A DNA stretch of 64,000 nucleotides from Pseudoalteromonas ostreae (GCF_018069805.1 NZ_JAGPYN010000013.1:1-64000); one strand, 5' to 3'; numbered from the stretch's first letter, positions 8,752 to 17,701 are shown. The notes: generated by a model not told the origin, from the letters alone. Numbers and translations are program-made.

Positions 8752-11700
8752 ATGAGTAACACTGAACTACCAAATACGCCAGACTCAACGGTTGAAAAGC
8801 AGACTGGTATTATTGCCTACTTTGCTAATAACTCTGTAGCGGCTAATTTAATGATGGTTTTCATTATAGTAATGGGGATCATTAGTTTTTTAACCATTCA
8901 ACGACAAATGTTCCCGAACATTGAAATTAATTACATTACAATTGATGCGAATTACCCTGGCGCGTCACCGCAAGAGATGGAGGAAAGTATCCTCGTTAAG
9001 ATTGAAGAGTCTTTAAAAGATATTACCGAAATTAAAAAAGGTGTATATCGCGCATTTCGTAACGGCGGCAGCGCCCAGCTAGAAATCAATACTGATGCAG
9101 AGCTCACCGATGTGCTGGATAAGATTAAACTGCGGGTCGATGGGATTGCGACTTTCCCCGCAGGCATGGAGCCGGTCACCATAAGTCAAATAGAGTTTCG
9201 CCAAGATGTAATAGGCATGACATTAGTTGCCGACCTACCACTGAATGAGCTCAAACCGATAGCTAACCGCATTGAAGATGAGCTATTACAGCTATCAAAT
9301 GTATCACTGGTGGTCAATGATGTACCACTGGATGAAATTGCCATTGAGATTGAACCAGACACATTACGTCGTTACAACTTAACCTTAAGCGAAGTCGCTG
9401 ATGCTGTGCGTCGTTATTCAGCCAACTTTTCAGCAGGACAATTAAAAACCGATGCTGGGGTTATTTCTGTACGAGTTGAAAATCAACTGTATTCAGGTGA
9501 GGAGTTTCGCCAAATACCGGTAAAAATTGGTAATAACGGCGCAAAAGTTTTACTGCAAGATATTGCGATTATTAAAGATCAGTTCACCGAAGGAGAGCGT
9601 TACTTTAAGTTTAATGGTGAGAATGCGGTTTATTTATCGGTAAAAGCGACGGAAGATCAAAGTATTATTCCGGTTGCGGATTCAGTTAAAGCGTTTATTG
9701 ATCAAAAAAATAAAGACTTACCGCCGGGTGTACGCTTAGAGCCATTAATGGATATGACCTATTACTTAAATGCTCGCTTAGATATGATGGTAACCAACCT
9801 GATCCAAGGTGCAATTTTAGTCGCTATTATGCTTTCTTTGTTTTTACGTTTTAAGCTTGCGGTATGGGTAATGATTGGCTTGCCGGTGTGCTTTTTAGGC
9901 GCCATGATGATGATGCCGCTGTTTGGTGTAACCATTAATATCTTGTCATTATTTGCCTTTATTATGGTGTTAGGGATTGTGGTGGATGACGCCATTGTCA
10001 TCGGAGAAAGCGCCTACACCGAAATAGAGAAAAAAGGCGGCGGAGTTGTTAATGTTGTCAACGGTGCTAAAAAAGTCGCAACCCCAGCAACCTTTGGGGT
10101 GTTAACCACAGTAGCGGTATTTGCGCCATTTACGTTATCGACAGGCCCTGAAAGTGCATTCTTTTTTGGGATTGCCGTTGTGGTTATGTTGTGTTTAATA
10201 TTTAGCTTAATCGAATCAAAACTGATTTTACCGGCGCATATTGCCCATACTAACTTCCCGCCAATTAAACCAGATAGCTGGCGTGCGCGTTTTAACAAAC
10301 GCTTTTTTGGCTTTGTAAATGGGCCATATAGGCGCTTTATTGTACGCTGTGTTGAATGGCGTTGGGCGGTATTTTTCTCGTTTGTTGCGTTGCTAATTAT
10401 TACTTTTTCCTTAATTGCATCAAATCAAGTGCGTACTGGCTTTATGCCGAAGATCCCGCATGATTATCCGCAAATTAACCTAGAGATGAACGACAATGTT
10501 TCAGATATGCAAACTATTGAAGCAATTCGTGAAATTGAGGCAATGGTAATTGCCGTTGATAAAGACACTGAGCGCGAATATGGTCAAAAACTAATTAGAG
10601 ATGTTTTAGTTTTTAATCAAGGCCGCACAGAAGCACAATTACTAGCGCCATTGGTTGAAGAAGATTTACGCCCTTATAATGCATTTGAGCTTTCTCGTCG
10701 TTGGCGTGAACAGATGCCTGTGATTGCTGGCGTTAAGTCGTTAACGATTTATGATGATGTAAATAGTCCAGATGGTGGTGATGGTGAGTTTGGTTACTTG
10801 CTTTATGGCTCAGATATCGACACATTAAATGATGCCGGACGTCGATTTATTCAATTATTGCAGCAGCAAGAAGGCTTATTTGATATTAGCTCCACCATCG
10901 ACCCAGCAAGTAAAGAAGTGCAAATGAGCTTAAAACCAGTCGCGTATGATTTAGGCTTAGACTTAGCATCAATAGCAAACCAAGTTGGCGCCAGTTTTTA
11001 CGGTGGTGAAGCGCAGCGTGTAATTCGCCGTGGTGAAGAAGTGCGGGTGATGGTGCGTTACCCGAAATTAACCCGTGAAGCGTTTTCATCGCTCAAGCAT
11101 GCGGTTATCACCACACCGCAAGGTAAAGAAGTATTACTAGGCGATGTGGTTGAGCTGACTGAAAAACCGGGTATTAGCTATATTCGCCGCGAAGGTGGTT
11201 ATCGTACCGTGTATGTTTATGGCAATATTGACGAAGAAGTGATTGAGCCAAACGAAGTCATTAATCAAGTTAAAGATAAATTATTGCCACAACTCAAAGA
11301 AGAGTTCCCAAGTGTTAAATCTGAGCTTGGTGGCGCTATTGAAGAGCAACAAGCACAAGCCAACCAGCAAAAAATGTTCTTTGTTGGTGGCATGATCCTA
11401 GTGTATATCTTATTAGCTGTACCACTGAAAAGTTACGCACAACCTTTGATTGTGATGTCGGTGATCCCATTTAGTTTGACGGGGGCAGTATGGGGGCATT
11501 ATTGGTTTGGCTTAGATCTAACCTTAATGTCGGGCTTTGGTATCATTGCCGCAGCGGGCGTGGTTATTAATGATTCGCTGGTGATGACCGACTTTGTTAA
11601 CCAAGCTCGCCGAGAAGGTATCGCGATTAAAGATGCGGTGATAGAGGCAGGTTGTGCCCGCTTTAGACCAATATTGCTGACATCAATCACGACCTTTGCG

Positions 11701-11922
11701 GGCGTATTGCCGATTATGTTTGAAACCAGCTTACAGGCAAAATTTGTAATACCTATGGCTGTAGCGCTTGGGTTTGCAGTAATGTTTGCAACCTTAATCA
11801 CGTTAATATTAGTACCGTGTTTGTACATCATAATGAGCGATATAGGTAAGGTGTTTAAAGCTTTACTCACTATGATTGGACGCTTATTTAAACGTAGAAA
11901 AGTACAGCAATTAGATAGCTAG
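8752..11922 (+). CDS. RND-superfamily efflux pump, inner-membrane permease subunit
   Basis: The 1056-residue AcrB-type proton-driven exporter has the usual RND length. TM1 is near 'NSVAANLMMVFIIVMGIISF', followed by the porter domain. The TM4 proton-relay pair Asp-Asp is in 'VLGIVVDDAIVIGESAYTE'. The second half repeats the architecture, with 'SGFGIIAAAGVVINDSLVM' in TM10. It is co-transcribed with the upstream adaptor. Substrates cannot be read from the sequence. The sub-family looks like the environmental HAE-type pumps of marine bacteria rather than AcrB proper. A strong intrinsic terminator follows. Confidence 0.92.
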   Translation: MSNTELPNTPDSTVEKQTGIIAYFANNSVAANLMMVFIIVMGIISFLTIQRQMFPNIEINYITIDANYPGASPQEMEESILVKIEESLKDITEIKKGVYRAFRNGGSAQLEINTDAELTDVLDKIKLRVDGIATFPAGMEPVTISQIEFRQDVIGMTLVADLPLNELKPIANRIEDELLQLSNVSLVVNDVPLDEIAIEIEPDTLRRYNLTLSEVADAVRRYSANFSAGQLKTDAGVISVRVENQLYSGEEFRQIPVKIGNNGAKVLLQDIAIIKDQFTEGERYFKFNGENAVYLSVKATEDQSIIPVADSVKAFIDQKNKDLPPGVRLEPLMDMTYYLNARLDMMVTNLIQGAILVAIMLSLFLRFKLAVWVMIGLPVCFLGAMMMMPLFGVTINILSLFAFIMVLGIVVDDAIVIGESAYTEIEKKGGGVVNVVNGAKKVATPATFGVLTTVAVFAPFTLSTGPESAFFFGIAVVVMLCLIFSLIESKLILPAHIAHTNFPPIKPDSWRARFNKRFFGFVNGPYRRFIVRCVEWRWAVFFSFVALLIITFSLIASNQVRTGFMPKIPHDYPQINLEMNDNVSDMQTIEAIREIEAMVIAVDKDTEREYGQKLIRDVLVFNQGRTEAQLLAPLVEEDLRPYNAFELSRRWREQMPVIAGVKSLTIYDDVNSPDGGDGEFGYLLYGSDIDTLNDAGRRFIQLLQQQEGLFDISSTIDPASKEVQMSLKPVAYDLGLDLASIANQVGASFYGGEAQRVIRRGEEVRVMVRYPKLTREAFSSLKHAVITTPQGKEVLLGDVVELTEKPGISYIRREGGYRTVYVYGNIDEEVIEPNEVINQVKDKLLPQLKEEFPSVKSELGGAIEEQQAQANQQKMFFVGGMILVYILLAVPLKSYAQPLIVMSVIPFSLTGAVWGHYWFGLDLTLMSGFGIIAAAGVVINDSLVMTDFVNQARREGIAIKDAVIEAGCARFRPILLTSITTFAGVLPIMFETSLQAKFVIPMAVALGFAVMFATLITLILVPCLYIIMSDIGKVFKALLTMIGRLFKRRKVQQLDS

Positions 11923-11946
11923 TTTAATTCGTTACTATACACTTTC

Positions 11947-11975
11947 AAAGCCAATATATGATGTATTGGCTTTTT
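11947..11975 (+). terminator. Intrinsic terminator of the RND operon
   Basis: AAAGCCAATA / TATTGGCTTT, a 10-bp stem with a 7-nt loop, followed by TTGTTTTT. It begins 25 bp after the pump gene. Confidence 0.85.
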
Positions 11976-12025
11976 GTTTTTATATACCTAAGTATTGGTT
12001 TTTATTGGCAGTTACATTCTTTAGT

Positions 12026-12054
12026 TTGATCTTTGAGCTATGGCACATTATACT
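12026..12054 (+). promoter_or_regulatory. Sigma-70 promoter driving the riboswitch
   Basis: TTGATC (12026-12031) and TATACT (12049-12054) are 17 bp apart. Transcription would start near 12061, just ahead of the conserved aptamer sequence. Confidence 0.65.
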
Positions 12055-12060
12055 CCCGCT

Positions 12061-12148
12061 GTTTTGGCAAACTAATCGAAAGGTTAGGACGCAAAGTTTT
12101 CGGTCTAAGGTTTTAGTAATAAAACTAAGATAGTGGGGCCGTTGCACT
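12061..12148 (+). ncRNA. Cyclic di-GMP-I (GEMM) riboswitch aptamer
   Basis: The conserved landmarks are present in order: GGCAAAC at 12066; the hairpin CTAAT-CGAAAG-GTTAG with its GAAA tetraloop; GGACGCAAAG immediately after; CGG-CCTAAGG-like 'CGGTCTAAGG'; a variable AT-rich hairpin (TTTTAGTAATAAAACT); then GTGGGGCC and GTTGC, which can pair with GGCAA to close P1. This matches the GEMM-I consensus. In Vibrio cholerae a riboswitch of this class precedes gbpA, and the gene downstream here is GbpA-like. The expression platform between 12149 and 12260 is not obvious to me. Confidence 0.85.
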
Positions 12149-12265
12149 GGGTAATATTAGCCTCACTGTGTGTCATCAGCCCTACTATATAGTTAAAAAG
12201 TATTTCTTTTATCTAATTAATATTGGATAGTATCTATTAGATATTCTTAAGGTGGTGCTTTGTTT

Positions 12266-12832
12266 ATGCATACGTCATTAGCCTGTGGAAATTGGATGCC
12301 AATAGGTTGTCTAAATCATCATACCCAATTATTTGTAGGTGATATGGTGACAGTGACTTTTTATGACACGCAAGGAGAGCTAGTCGATTTATCATTTAAA
12401 TATGAAATTATCACCGAAGAACAAGGTGAGCCACATAATTGGCCACGTTATGTGGCTGAGTATATTAATACCCATATACCACTAGTTGAAGCTGGAAGAA
12501 TGACTGAGCAAGGCTTGGTTGTTGCTTATCGTTCCAATCAGATCTATGCACTTGAAGGTTGCGGGATTATTCGTGCGGAATTAACGTTTCAATGTATAGC
12601 TAAATGTGATGATTACCAAGCTGTTAAGCCTGAATATGATTACATCTACCCTGAAAAGTGTGGTGTTTATAATGCAGGAGTAAAGGTATTACAGCCAAAA
12701 ACAGGCTTAATTTATAAATGCAAGCCTTGGCCTTTTAGTCAGTTTTGCAATGTAAAAGAAGAAAAAAACCCATTATATGAGCCTGGCGTGGGACAAAGTT
12801 GGCATCTGGCCTGGCAGCAAGTTTCCCCTTAA
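12266..12832 (+). CDS. GbpA-like chitin-binding protein lacking the LPMO domain and signal peptide
   Basis: The 188-residue product matches only the C-terminal part of GlcNAc-binding protein A. Residues about 15-110 resemble GbpA domain 2 ('LFVGDMVTVTFYDTQGE', 'EEQGEPHNWPRYVAEYIN', 'VVAYRSNQIYALEGCGI'). Residues about 125-185 resemble the terminal chitin-binding module (CBM73/CBM5_12-like: 'KVLQPKTGLIYKCKPWPF', 'EPGVGQSWHLAWQ', with paired Cys). The AA10 copper oxygenase domain and secretion signal are absent, and only ~110 bp separate the riboswitch from the gene, so they appear deleted. The start could be ATG 12266 or TTG 12260 behind AAGGTGG (12249-12255). As written the protein would stay in the cytoplasm, so it may be a non-functional remnant. 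Confidence 0.75.
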   Translation: MHTSLACGNWMPIGCLNHHTQLFVGDMVTVTFYDTQGELVDLSFKYEIITEEQGEPHNWPRYVAEYINTHIPLVEAGRMTEQGLVVAYRSNQIYALEGCGIIRAELTFQCIAKCDDYQAVKPEYDYIYPEKCGVYNAGVKVLQPKTGLIYKCKPWPFSQFCNVKEEKNPLYEPGVGQSWHLAWQQVSP

Positions 12833-12851
12833 TGCTAGTTAGCATTTTTCG

Positions 12852-12876
12852 GCCCACACTTTGAGTGGGCTTTTTT
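12852..12876 (+). terminator. Intrinsic terminator of the GbpA-like gene
   Basis: GCCCAC / GTGGGC stem, 7-nt loop, then TTTTTTA. Confidence 0.85.
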
Positions 12877-12934
12877 ATGTACTTTTGAAAATTATGTTAA
12901 ACTCCAGCCATCGAAATTTTTTATTGGTTTTTCT

Positions 12935-15010
12935 GTGGCTCTATCAAACTTATCGTTGTCTTCACTTTTAAATGCTCCTGTTGCACGTAAACAGCCGCAC
13001 ACGTTAACAACACACCAAAAAATACGCATTGATGATTATTATTGGATGCGTGATGACGAACGTACAGAGCCAGCGATGCTGGCACATTTAGCTGCTGAAA
13101 ATGATTATTGTGAGCAGCAGTTAGCGCCAATTAAGCCACTGAAAACCGCATTATTTGACGAGCTAAAAGAGCGTATAGTTAAAGATGACAATACTTTTCC
13201 CGTTAAAGATGGTCAGTACTGGTATCACTCTGAAGTTCGTGGTGATGATGAGTATTCTCGTCATTACCGTAGTCGTCAAATAGATGCGGTAGATAAGCAA
13301 CTATTGTTAGATGTAAATATGCTGGCATCAGGCTATGAATTTTATGAGTTGGGCGAAGTGGCAATTAGTCCTAATGAACAATTGTTGGCTTACTCTGAAG
13401 ATATTGATGGTCGCCGTATCTATACCGTAAAGTTTAAGATCATTGATAACGATGGTTTACTTGACGATGTATTAGAAAACACCGAAGGCCAAATCGTTTG
13501 GGCAAACGACAATAAAACCGTATTTTATGTTAAGAAAGATCTAAAAACCTTACTCGGTTACCAAGTTTATCGCCATGTTTTAGGTACTAGCCAAGCGCAC
13601 GATGTACTGGTTTATGAAGAGCAAGATCGTAGTTTTTTTATGGGCTTAGGTAAAAGCCGTGATGAAAGCCTAATTATTATTGATTTAGCCACTACAGAAA
13701 CGAACGATACTTGGGTGTTAGATGCTGATCAGCCACTCGGTGAATTTACCCAATTAATGCCACGCGAGGAAGGCCACGAGTTTGATGTTGATAAACTCGG
13801 CGACATGTATTATATCGTAACCAATTGGCAAGCCAAAAACTTTCGTTTAATGACTGCAACAGCGGCAACTATTGCAGATAGAAATCAGTGGTTTGAACAT
13901 ACGCCTCACAGAGAAGAGGTGTTGTTTGAAGGCGTTGAATTATTTAACGATTTTTTAGTGTTAACTGAGCGAGAGCAGGGACAAACCCGCTTTGTAGTGA
14001 TCAATAAGCAACAGCAGCGTATGACCTTAGCGTTTGATGATCCTTGCTTTTATGCATCAGTGGCTATGAATCCTGAACCAAACTCTCAATCGGCTCGCAT
14101 CTATTATTCAAGCTTGACCACACCAGGGTCACTTTATGAGGTTAACTTAAGTTCTGGCGATAAAACACTACTTAAACAACAGCAAGTGCTGGGTAGATTT
14201 GATGCTGAAAATTATGTCTCAGAACGATTAATGATCACCGCCCAAGATGGTGTGAAAGTACCTGTGTCACTGGTTTATCGTAAAGAGTTATTTAAAAAAG
14301 ATGGTACTAACCCGTTATTTCAATACGGTTATGGAGCCTACGGCATAACCATCGATCCGAGTTTTTCGAGCACTTCACTAAGCTTACTCGACCGTGGTTT
14401 TGTGTATGCGATAGCGCATGTTCGTGGTAGTGAAATGCTGGGACGTGATTGGTATGAACAAGGTAAAAAGCAGTATAAACAAAATAGCTTTAACGACTTT
14501 ATTGATGTAACCAAAGCATTAGTTGAACAAGGTTATGGTGCGAAAGATAAAGTGTTTGCTTCAGGCGGTAGTGCTGGTGGCTTACTAATGGGGGCGATTG
14601 TCAATCAAGCTCCTGAGCTTTATTTAGGTGTGGGCTGCCATGTGCCATTTTTAGATGTGCTAACCACTATGCTGGATGAATCAATTCCGCTCACCACCAA
14701 TGAATACGATGAATGGGGCAATCCAAATGACCCAGCTTATTATGATGTGATTGCAAAGTATTCACCGTATGACAATATTGCTGCTCAGGCGTATCCGAAT
14801 ATATTAGTTACTACGGGGCTGTATGACTCGCAAGTGCAATATTGGGAGCCGATGAAATGGGTGGCTAAAATGCGTGAATATAAAACTGACGATAATATTT
14901 TGGTGTTTAAAACCGATATGGATGCTGGTCACGGCGGTGCATCAGGGCGTTTTAAAAGCTTGGAAGAAAAAGCATTAGAGATGGCCTTTTTTATCAGTTT
15001 GGCTGATTAA
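12935..15010 (+). CDS. ptrB: Oligopeptidase B (S9A serine peptidase)
   Basis: The 691-residue protein has the two-domain prolyl-oligopeptidase fold. The N-terminal propeller begins 'IRIDDYYWMRDDERTEPAML'. The C-terminal alpha/beta hydrolase contains the nucleophile in 'FASGGSAGGLLMGAIVN' (GGSAGG). The catalytic Asp is probably in 'LYDSQVQYWEPMKW' and the catalytic His in 'DAGHGGASGRF'. Oligopeptidase B cleaves short peptides after Arg or Lys in the cytoplasm. I take the GTG at 12935 as start because no in-frame ATG occurs before residue ~35, although no strong RBS is visible. Single gene, convergent with dps across a shared terminator. Confidence 0.9.
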   Translation: MALSNLSLSSLLNAPVARKQPHTLTTHQKIRIDDYYWMRDDERTEPAMLAHLAAENDYCEQQLAPIKPLKTALFDELKERIVKDDNTFPVKDGQYWYHSEVRGDDEYSRHYRSRQIDAVDKQLLLDVNMLASGYEFYELGEVAISPNEQLLAYSEDIDGRRIYTVKFKIIDNDGLLDDVLENTEGQIVWANDNKTVFYVKKDLKTLLGYQVYRHVLGTSQAHDVLVYEEQDRSFFMGLGKSRDESLIIIDLATTETNDTWVLDADQPLGEFTQLMPREEGHEFDVDKLGDMYYIVTNWQAKNFRLMTATAATIADRNQWFEHTPHREEVLFEGVELFNDFLVLTEREQGQTRFVVINKQQQRMTLAFDDPCFYASVAMNPEPNSQSARIYYSSLTTPGSLYEVNLSSGDKTLLKQQQVLGRFDAENYVSERLMITAQDGVKVPVSLVYRKELFKKDGTNPLFQYGYGAYGITIDPSFSSTSLSLLDRGFVYAIAHVRGSEMLGRDWYEQGKKQYKQNSFNDFIDVTKALVEQGYGAKDKVFASGGSAGGLLMGAIVNQAPELYLGVGCHVPFLDVLTTMLDESIPLTTNEYDEWGNPNDPAYYDVIAKYSPYDNIAAQAYPNILVTTGLYDSQVQYWEPMKWVAKMREYKTDDNILVFKTDMDAGHGGASGRFKSLEEKALEMAFFISLAD

Positions 15011-15097
15011 GTTTACTGTTTTATGTAATCGAGTTTAGTTGCTAAGGTAGCTATTGTTGAAGCGATTAGTAAGTTCATCGCTTTGATTTTAAACAAT

Positions 15098-15127
15098 AAA
15101 AATGCCACTTTTAACAGTGGCGTTTTT
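15098..15127. terminator. Bidirectional terminator between ptrB and dps
   Basis: GCCACT / AGTGGC stem with flanking A5 (15098-15102) and T5 (15123-15127), usable in both directions by the convergent genes. Confidence 0.8.
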
Positions 15128-15139
15128 GTTATCGGAGTC

Positions 15140-15613
15140 TTAATTTAAATATGCTTTAAGCATCCACACGAGCTTCTCTTGCTCAGTTATATAATCACTC
15201 ATCAATGAAGCCGTACCTTCATCTTGTGCATCACTTGCTTGCTCTAAAATATCGCGCTGCATTTTAATTAAGGTACTGTAACCTGCGAGCAAGTTTTCTA
15301 CGGCAGCTTCACCATCACTGATATTTTTTGCTTCTTTAATTTTGCTGATCTCTAAGTAGTCAGAAAATGCATGCAGTGGTGCGCCATCAAGCGTTAAAAT
15401 ACGCTCAGCTATTTCATCTACTTTTAATAGCAGTAGATTATAAATTTCTTCAAATTTAACGTGTAGTTCAAAAAAGTTGCGACCTTTAATATTCCAATGA
15501 AAACCACGGGCATTCATATATTGAATTTGATAACTACTTAGCAGGGTATTGAGTGACTTGACGATATCTTCACTTTTAGCGCTGTTAAGGCCGATTGCGT
15601 TTACCTGTGACAT
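15140..15613 (-). CDS. dps: Dps-family ferritin-like DNA-protection protein
   Basis: The 157 residues cover a complete Dps four-helix bundle. Ferroxidase residues are H39, H51, D66 and E70, with the same spacing (12, 15, 4) as E. coli Dps H51/H63/D78/E82. The signature stretches are 'NARGFHWNIKGRNFFELH' and 'KVDEIAERILTLDG'. Dps dodecamers oxidise Fe(II) with H2O2 and store the iron, protecting DNA. The short N-terminus lacks the Lys-rich tail of E. coli Dps, so DNA binding is uncertain. An OxyR-type site lies ~80-115 bp upstream. The RBS AAGGAG is well placed. Confidence 0.93.
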   Translation of the reverse strand: MSQVNAIGLNSAKSEDIVKSLNTLLSSYQIQYMNARGFHWNIKGRNFFELHVKFEEIYNLLLLKVDEIAERILTLDGAPLHAFSDYLEISKIKEAKNISDGEAAVENLLAGYSTLIKMQRDILEQASDAQDEGTASLMSDYITEQEKLVWMLKAYLN

Positions 15614-15690
15614 AACTTCTCCTTAATAAACTGATAAGATATTTTTGAATGACTGAGAGCAAGTATTAGCCATAATTAATGAACTGTAAA

Positions 15691-15727
15691 ATGGTTAAAA
15701 TTGATAACCTCAATAGATTTTACCTAT
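15691..15727 (-). promoter_or_regulatory. Candidate OxyR binding site upstream of dps
   Basis: Positions 15713-15727 match the OxyR module ATAGnTnnnAnCTAT at every fixed base. Seven bases before it, in the right phase, a weaker module (ATGG-T..A-TGAT, 15691-15705) completes the expected 37-bp tetrad. dps is a classic OxyR target in E. coli; regulation here is inferred. The rest of 15614-15963 shows no gene. Confidence 0.5.
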
Positions 15728-15963
15728 TAGCCAACCTGCTGTAGTAATCAACTTGTTCGCACAATAGAGATGGGCTCCAATCTTTAAAAAACCACCCCAA
15801 AAATCAAAATAACCGCAAATCGTTTAATAAAAATACAATAAGATGATCTAAAACAAGCTTTTATAGCAAGCTATTACATGGCGAGTGGTTATTTGATTTA
15901 GGTCAAAATTTGCATTTTTAGTCGGCGCATAATCAACCTAGATTAATTACATGGAGAGATAAC

Positions 15964-16173
15964 ATGCAGGCTAAAACACAAAAAGAAAGTAAAATGGAAT
16001 TAGTTGTTATTGGCATAGCGTTGATTGCATTTGTAGTTGGCTTAGTCGGCCATTTAGCAGGAGCAAGCTTTGCTAACTTTGATACCTTTGGTTATATCGC
16101 AGCGCCAACACCACTGATCTTAGCAATCATTGCATTTGTTGCCTATAAAGTGGCTGCTAGTGCAGAAGATTAA
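15964..16173 (+). CDS. Small two-helix membrane protein, unknown function
   Basis: The 69 residues follow a well-spaced RBS (GGAGAG, 15952-15957). There are two hydrophobic segments: 'ELVVIGIALIAFVVGLVGHL' (about 12-31) and 'TPLILAIIAFVAYKVA' (about 49-64). The family is not recognised. A second ATG at 15994 would give a 59-residue version starting MELVV, but the RBS supports 15964. Its stop codon overlaps the stop of the convergent hydrolase gene through the palindrome TTAA (16170-16173). Confidence 0.6.
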   Translation: MQAKTQKESKMELVVIGIALIAFVVGLVGHLAGASFANFDTFGYIAAPTPLILAIIAFVAYKVAASAED

Positions 16174-16766
16174 ACCAGCAACTCAACAATATAATTCATC
16201 ACTTGGCGTGAGTAGATCATACTGGTGTGACTTAAATGAAACACTTTATGTTCTGCCATGCCATTGAGCTTGGTTTCGTCAAGTAATACAGTACCATCTG
16301 ATTGACTGCCTTTGGCAATTAGCGGCATGAGGCCGATCGGTAAGTCGCCAGCAATACTATAAAGCTTGGCATTAAATGGCCAATCACCATTTACGGTCAG
16401 TAAAAATTCCACACTGTTTTTTAAAAAAACATCAAAGCCTTTTTGCTGCATTCTGCGGGCTATATGGCTGCCTTTATGCGGTGTGCCTAAGGTGATGACT
16501 TTTTCAACGTTTTGGCTTTGCTCTGAATTTGCTGCTAAATAGGCTCGCGCCACCAGTCCGCCCATTGAGTGACACACGAGTGCTGTACTTTTATTATCAA
16601 TAAAATTATCAATTTGTTTAAAAATAGCGGCGCGATCGGGAGACAATGTATTATAAGAGAGGTTGAGAATATCCAGCCCAGATTTTTCGAGCTGCGAGCA
16701 TAAAGGGCGCATTACAAAGCCAGACATATACAATCCGTGTAATACCACAACGCGTTTAGTCGTCAT
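16170..16766 (-). CDS. Alpha/beta hydrolase (PGAP1/lipase-like esterase)
   Basis: The 198-residue protein has the oxyanion region 'VVVLHGLYMSGFVMRPL' and the nucleophile elbow CHSMGG, with Ser67. A later 'HLSHTSMIYS' is the probable catalytic His. The motif pattern is that of short triacylglycerol-lipase or PGAP1-like hydrolases. No signal peptide is seen, so it is probably cytoplasmic. It sits 28 bp downstream of yaeQ on the same strand and may be co-transcribed. The substrate cannot be inferred. Confidence 0.8.
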   Translation of the reverse strand: MTTKRVVVLHGLYMSGFVMRPLCSQLEKSGLDILNLSYNTLSPDRAAIFKQIDNFIDNKSTALVCHSMGGLVARAYLAANSEQSQNVEKVITLGTPHKGSHIARRMQQKGFDVFLKNSVEFLLTVNGDWPFNAKLYSIAGDLPIGLMPLIAKGSQSDGTVLLDETKLNGMAEHKVFHLSHTSMIYSRQVMNYIVELLV

Positions 16767-16794
16767 ACACCCTCAAAATCTATTGAACCTACAA

Positions 16795-17331
16795 TTACAT
16801 TAATTGTACAGGTTTTATTTCAATGTTAACTGAATCAGAGCTCACCCATACATCACCATCTTGAATGGTAATCGTCAGCGATATATTGCGATCAACCAGC
16901 GCTGCCAGTGCTTGAGTTGCAGCAAAATCTAAACTAAAAATGCTTAAATTTTTAAACTCATACAATTTAGGTTGATGCTTTTGCCACCAAATTGCTTGGT
17001 TGTTTTCACCATAAGTGTATAGCACCACTTTTTTAGCTTTATTACAGGCTTTTTTAACACGCTTTTCATCAGGTAAACCAAGCTCAACCCACAGCTCGAT
17101 CTCATCGCTATAGCTTTTATGCCACAGCTCTGGTTCATCATCAGCCGATAGCCCCTTGGTAAATTCTAAACCATCACACGCATTAAGTGCATAGGCAAGC
17201 AAGCGGATCATCAAGCGTTGCTCGGTTTCTGAAGGGTGTTGTGCCAAGGTTAAATTAAAGTCTTGGTATACGTTGCGGTCCATATCGCTTAGCGATAACT
17301 GCGCTTTAATAATCGTCGATTTAAGAGCCAT
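16795..17331 (-). CDS. yaeQ: YaeQ family protein
   Basis: The 178 residues match the YaeQ family along the full length, with landmarks 'STIIKAQLSLSDMDRNVYQ', 'HPSETEQRLMIRLLAYAL', 'LSADDEPELWHKS', 'WVELGLPDEKRVKKAC' and 'LYTYG'. YaeQ has a PD-(D/E)XK-like fold. Its cellular role is unsettled; early work linked it to RfaH and haemolysin elongation. It marks the left chromosomal flank of the defence island. Confidence 0.88.
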   Translation of the reverse strand: MALKSTIIKAQLSLSDMDRNVYQDFNLTLAQHPSETEQRLMIRLLAYALNACDGLEFTKGLSADDEPELWHKSYSDEIELWVELGLPDEKRVKKACNKAKKVVLYTYGENNQAIWWQKHQPKLYEFKNLSIFSLDFAATQALAALVDRNISLTITIQDGDVWVSSDSVNIEIKPVQLM

Positions 17332-17372
17332 AACAGTTTATTTAAAAAAATTTTCGCCAGTATAGCGCATTA

Positions 17373-17634
17373 ATACCCAAACCACCTCAAGATACAGAGC
17401 CCAGCGTTTCACTGGGGGTTAATACCAAGGCGTAACTTTGCAAAAGAGTAGTCACTGTTAAGTAGCCATAACGCAGAGAGCAAGTTGCTGTGAAACGTCC
17501 TAAGGATTGGTTTAAAAGCGATTGATACTGCGTTATTGATTTTAACAATAGAACCACTATTACTTGCAATCAATGCCTTGCCTAAATCAATTTTAATTCC
17601 AACTGAAACTCAGACCTTAAGGTGGTATGAGTAT
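17373..17634. mobile_element. MITE-like non-autonomous element (~262 bp)
   Basis: Imperfect ~26-bp terminal inverted repeats bound the interval. The left end (17373-17399) begins ATACCCAAACCACCTCAAG, and the right end (17609-17634) read in reverse begins ATACTCATACCACCTTAAG. The interior has no convincing gene; a 60-codon minus-strand frame is probably fortuitous. The size and structure fit a miniature inverted-repeat element. Its family and copy number cannot be judged from one window. Confidence 0.5.
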
Positions 17635-17701
17635 ATCCTGAGCCAGTTAAAAATTACATACTCTGTAAGGTTATGAACTAATAACCAACCGGAGAAATTC
17701 C

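Noticed and set aside
9762..11870. Several long minus-strand frames opposite the RND pump gene
   Set aside because: They mirror the codon structure of a certain plus-strand gene and encode no recognisable domains.
17387..17569. A 60-codon minus-strand frame inside the MITE-like element
   Set aside because: No RBS or family; it lies wholly between the terminal inverted repeats and is best explained as chance.
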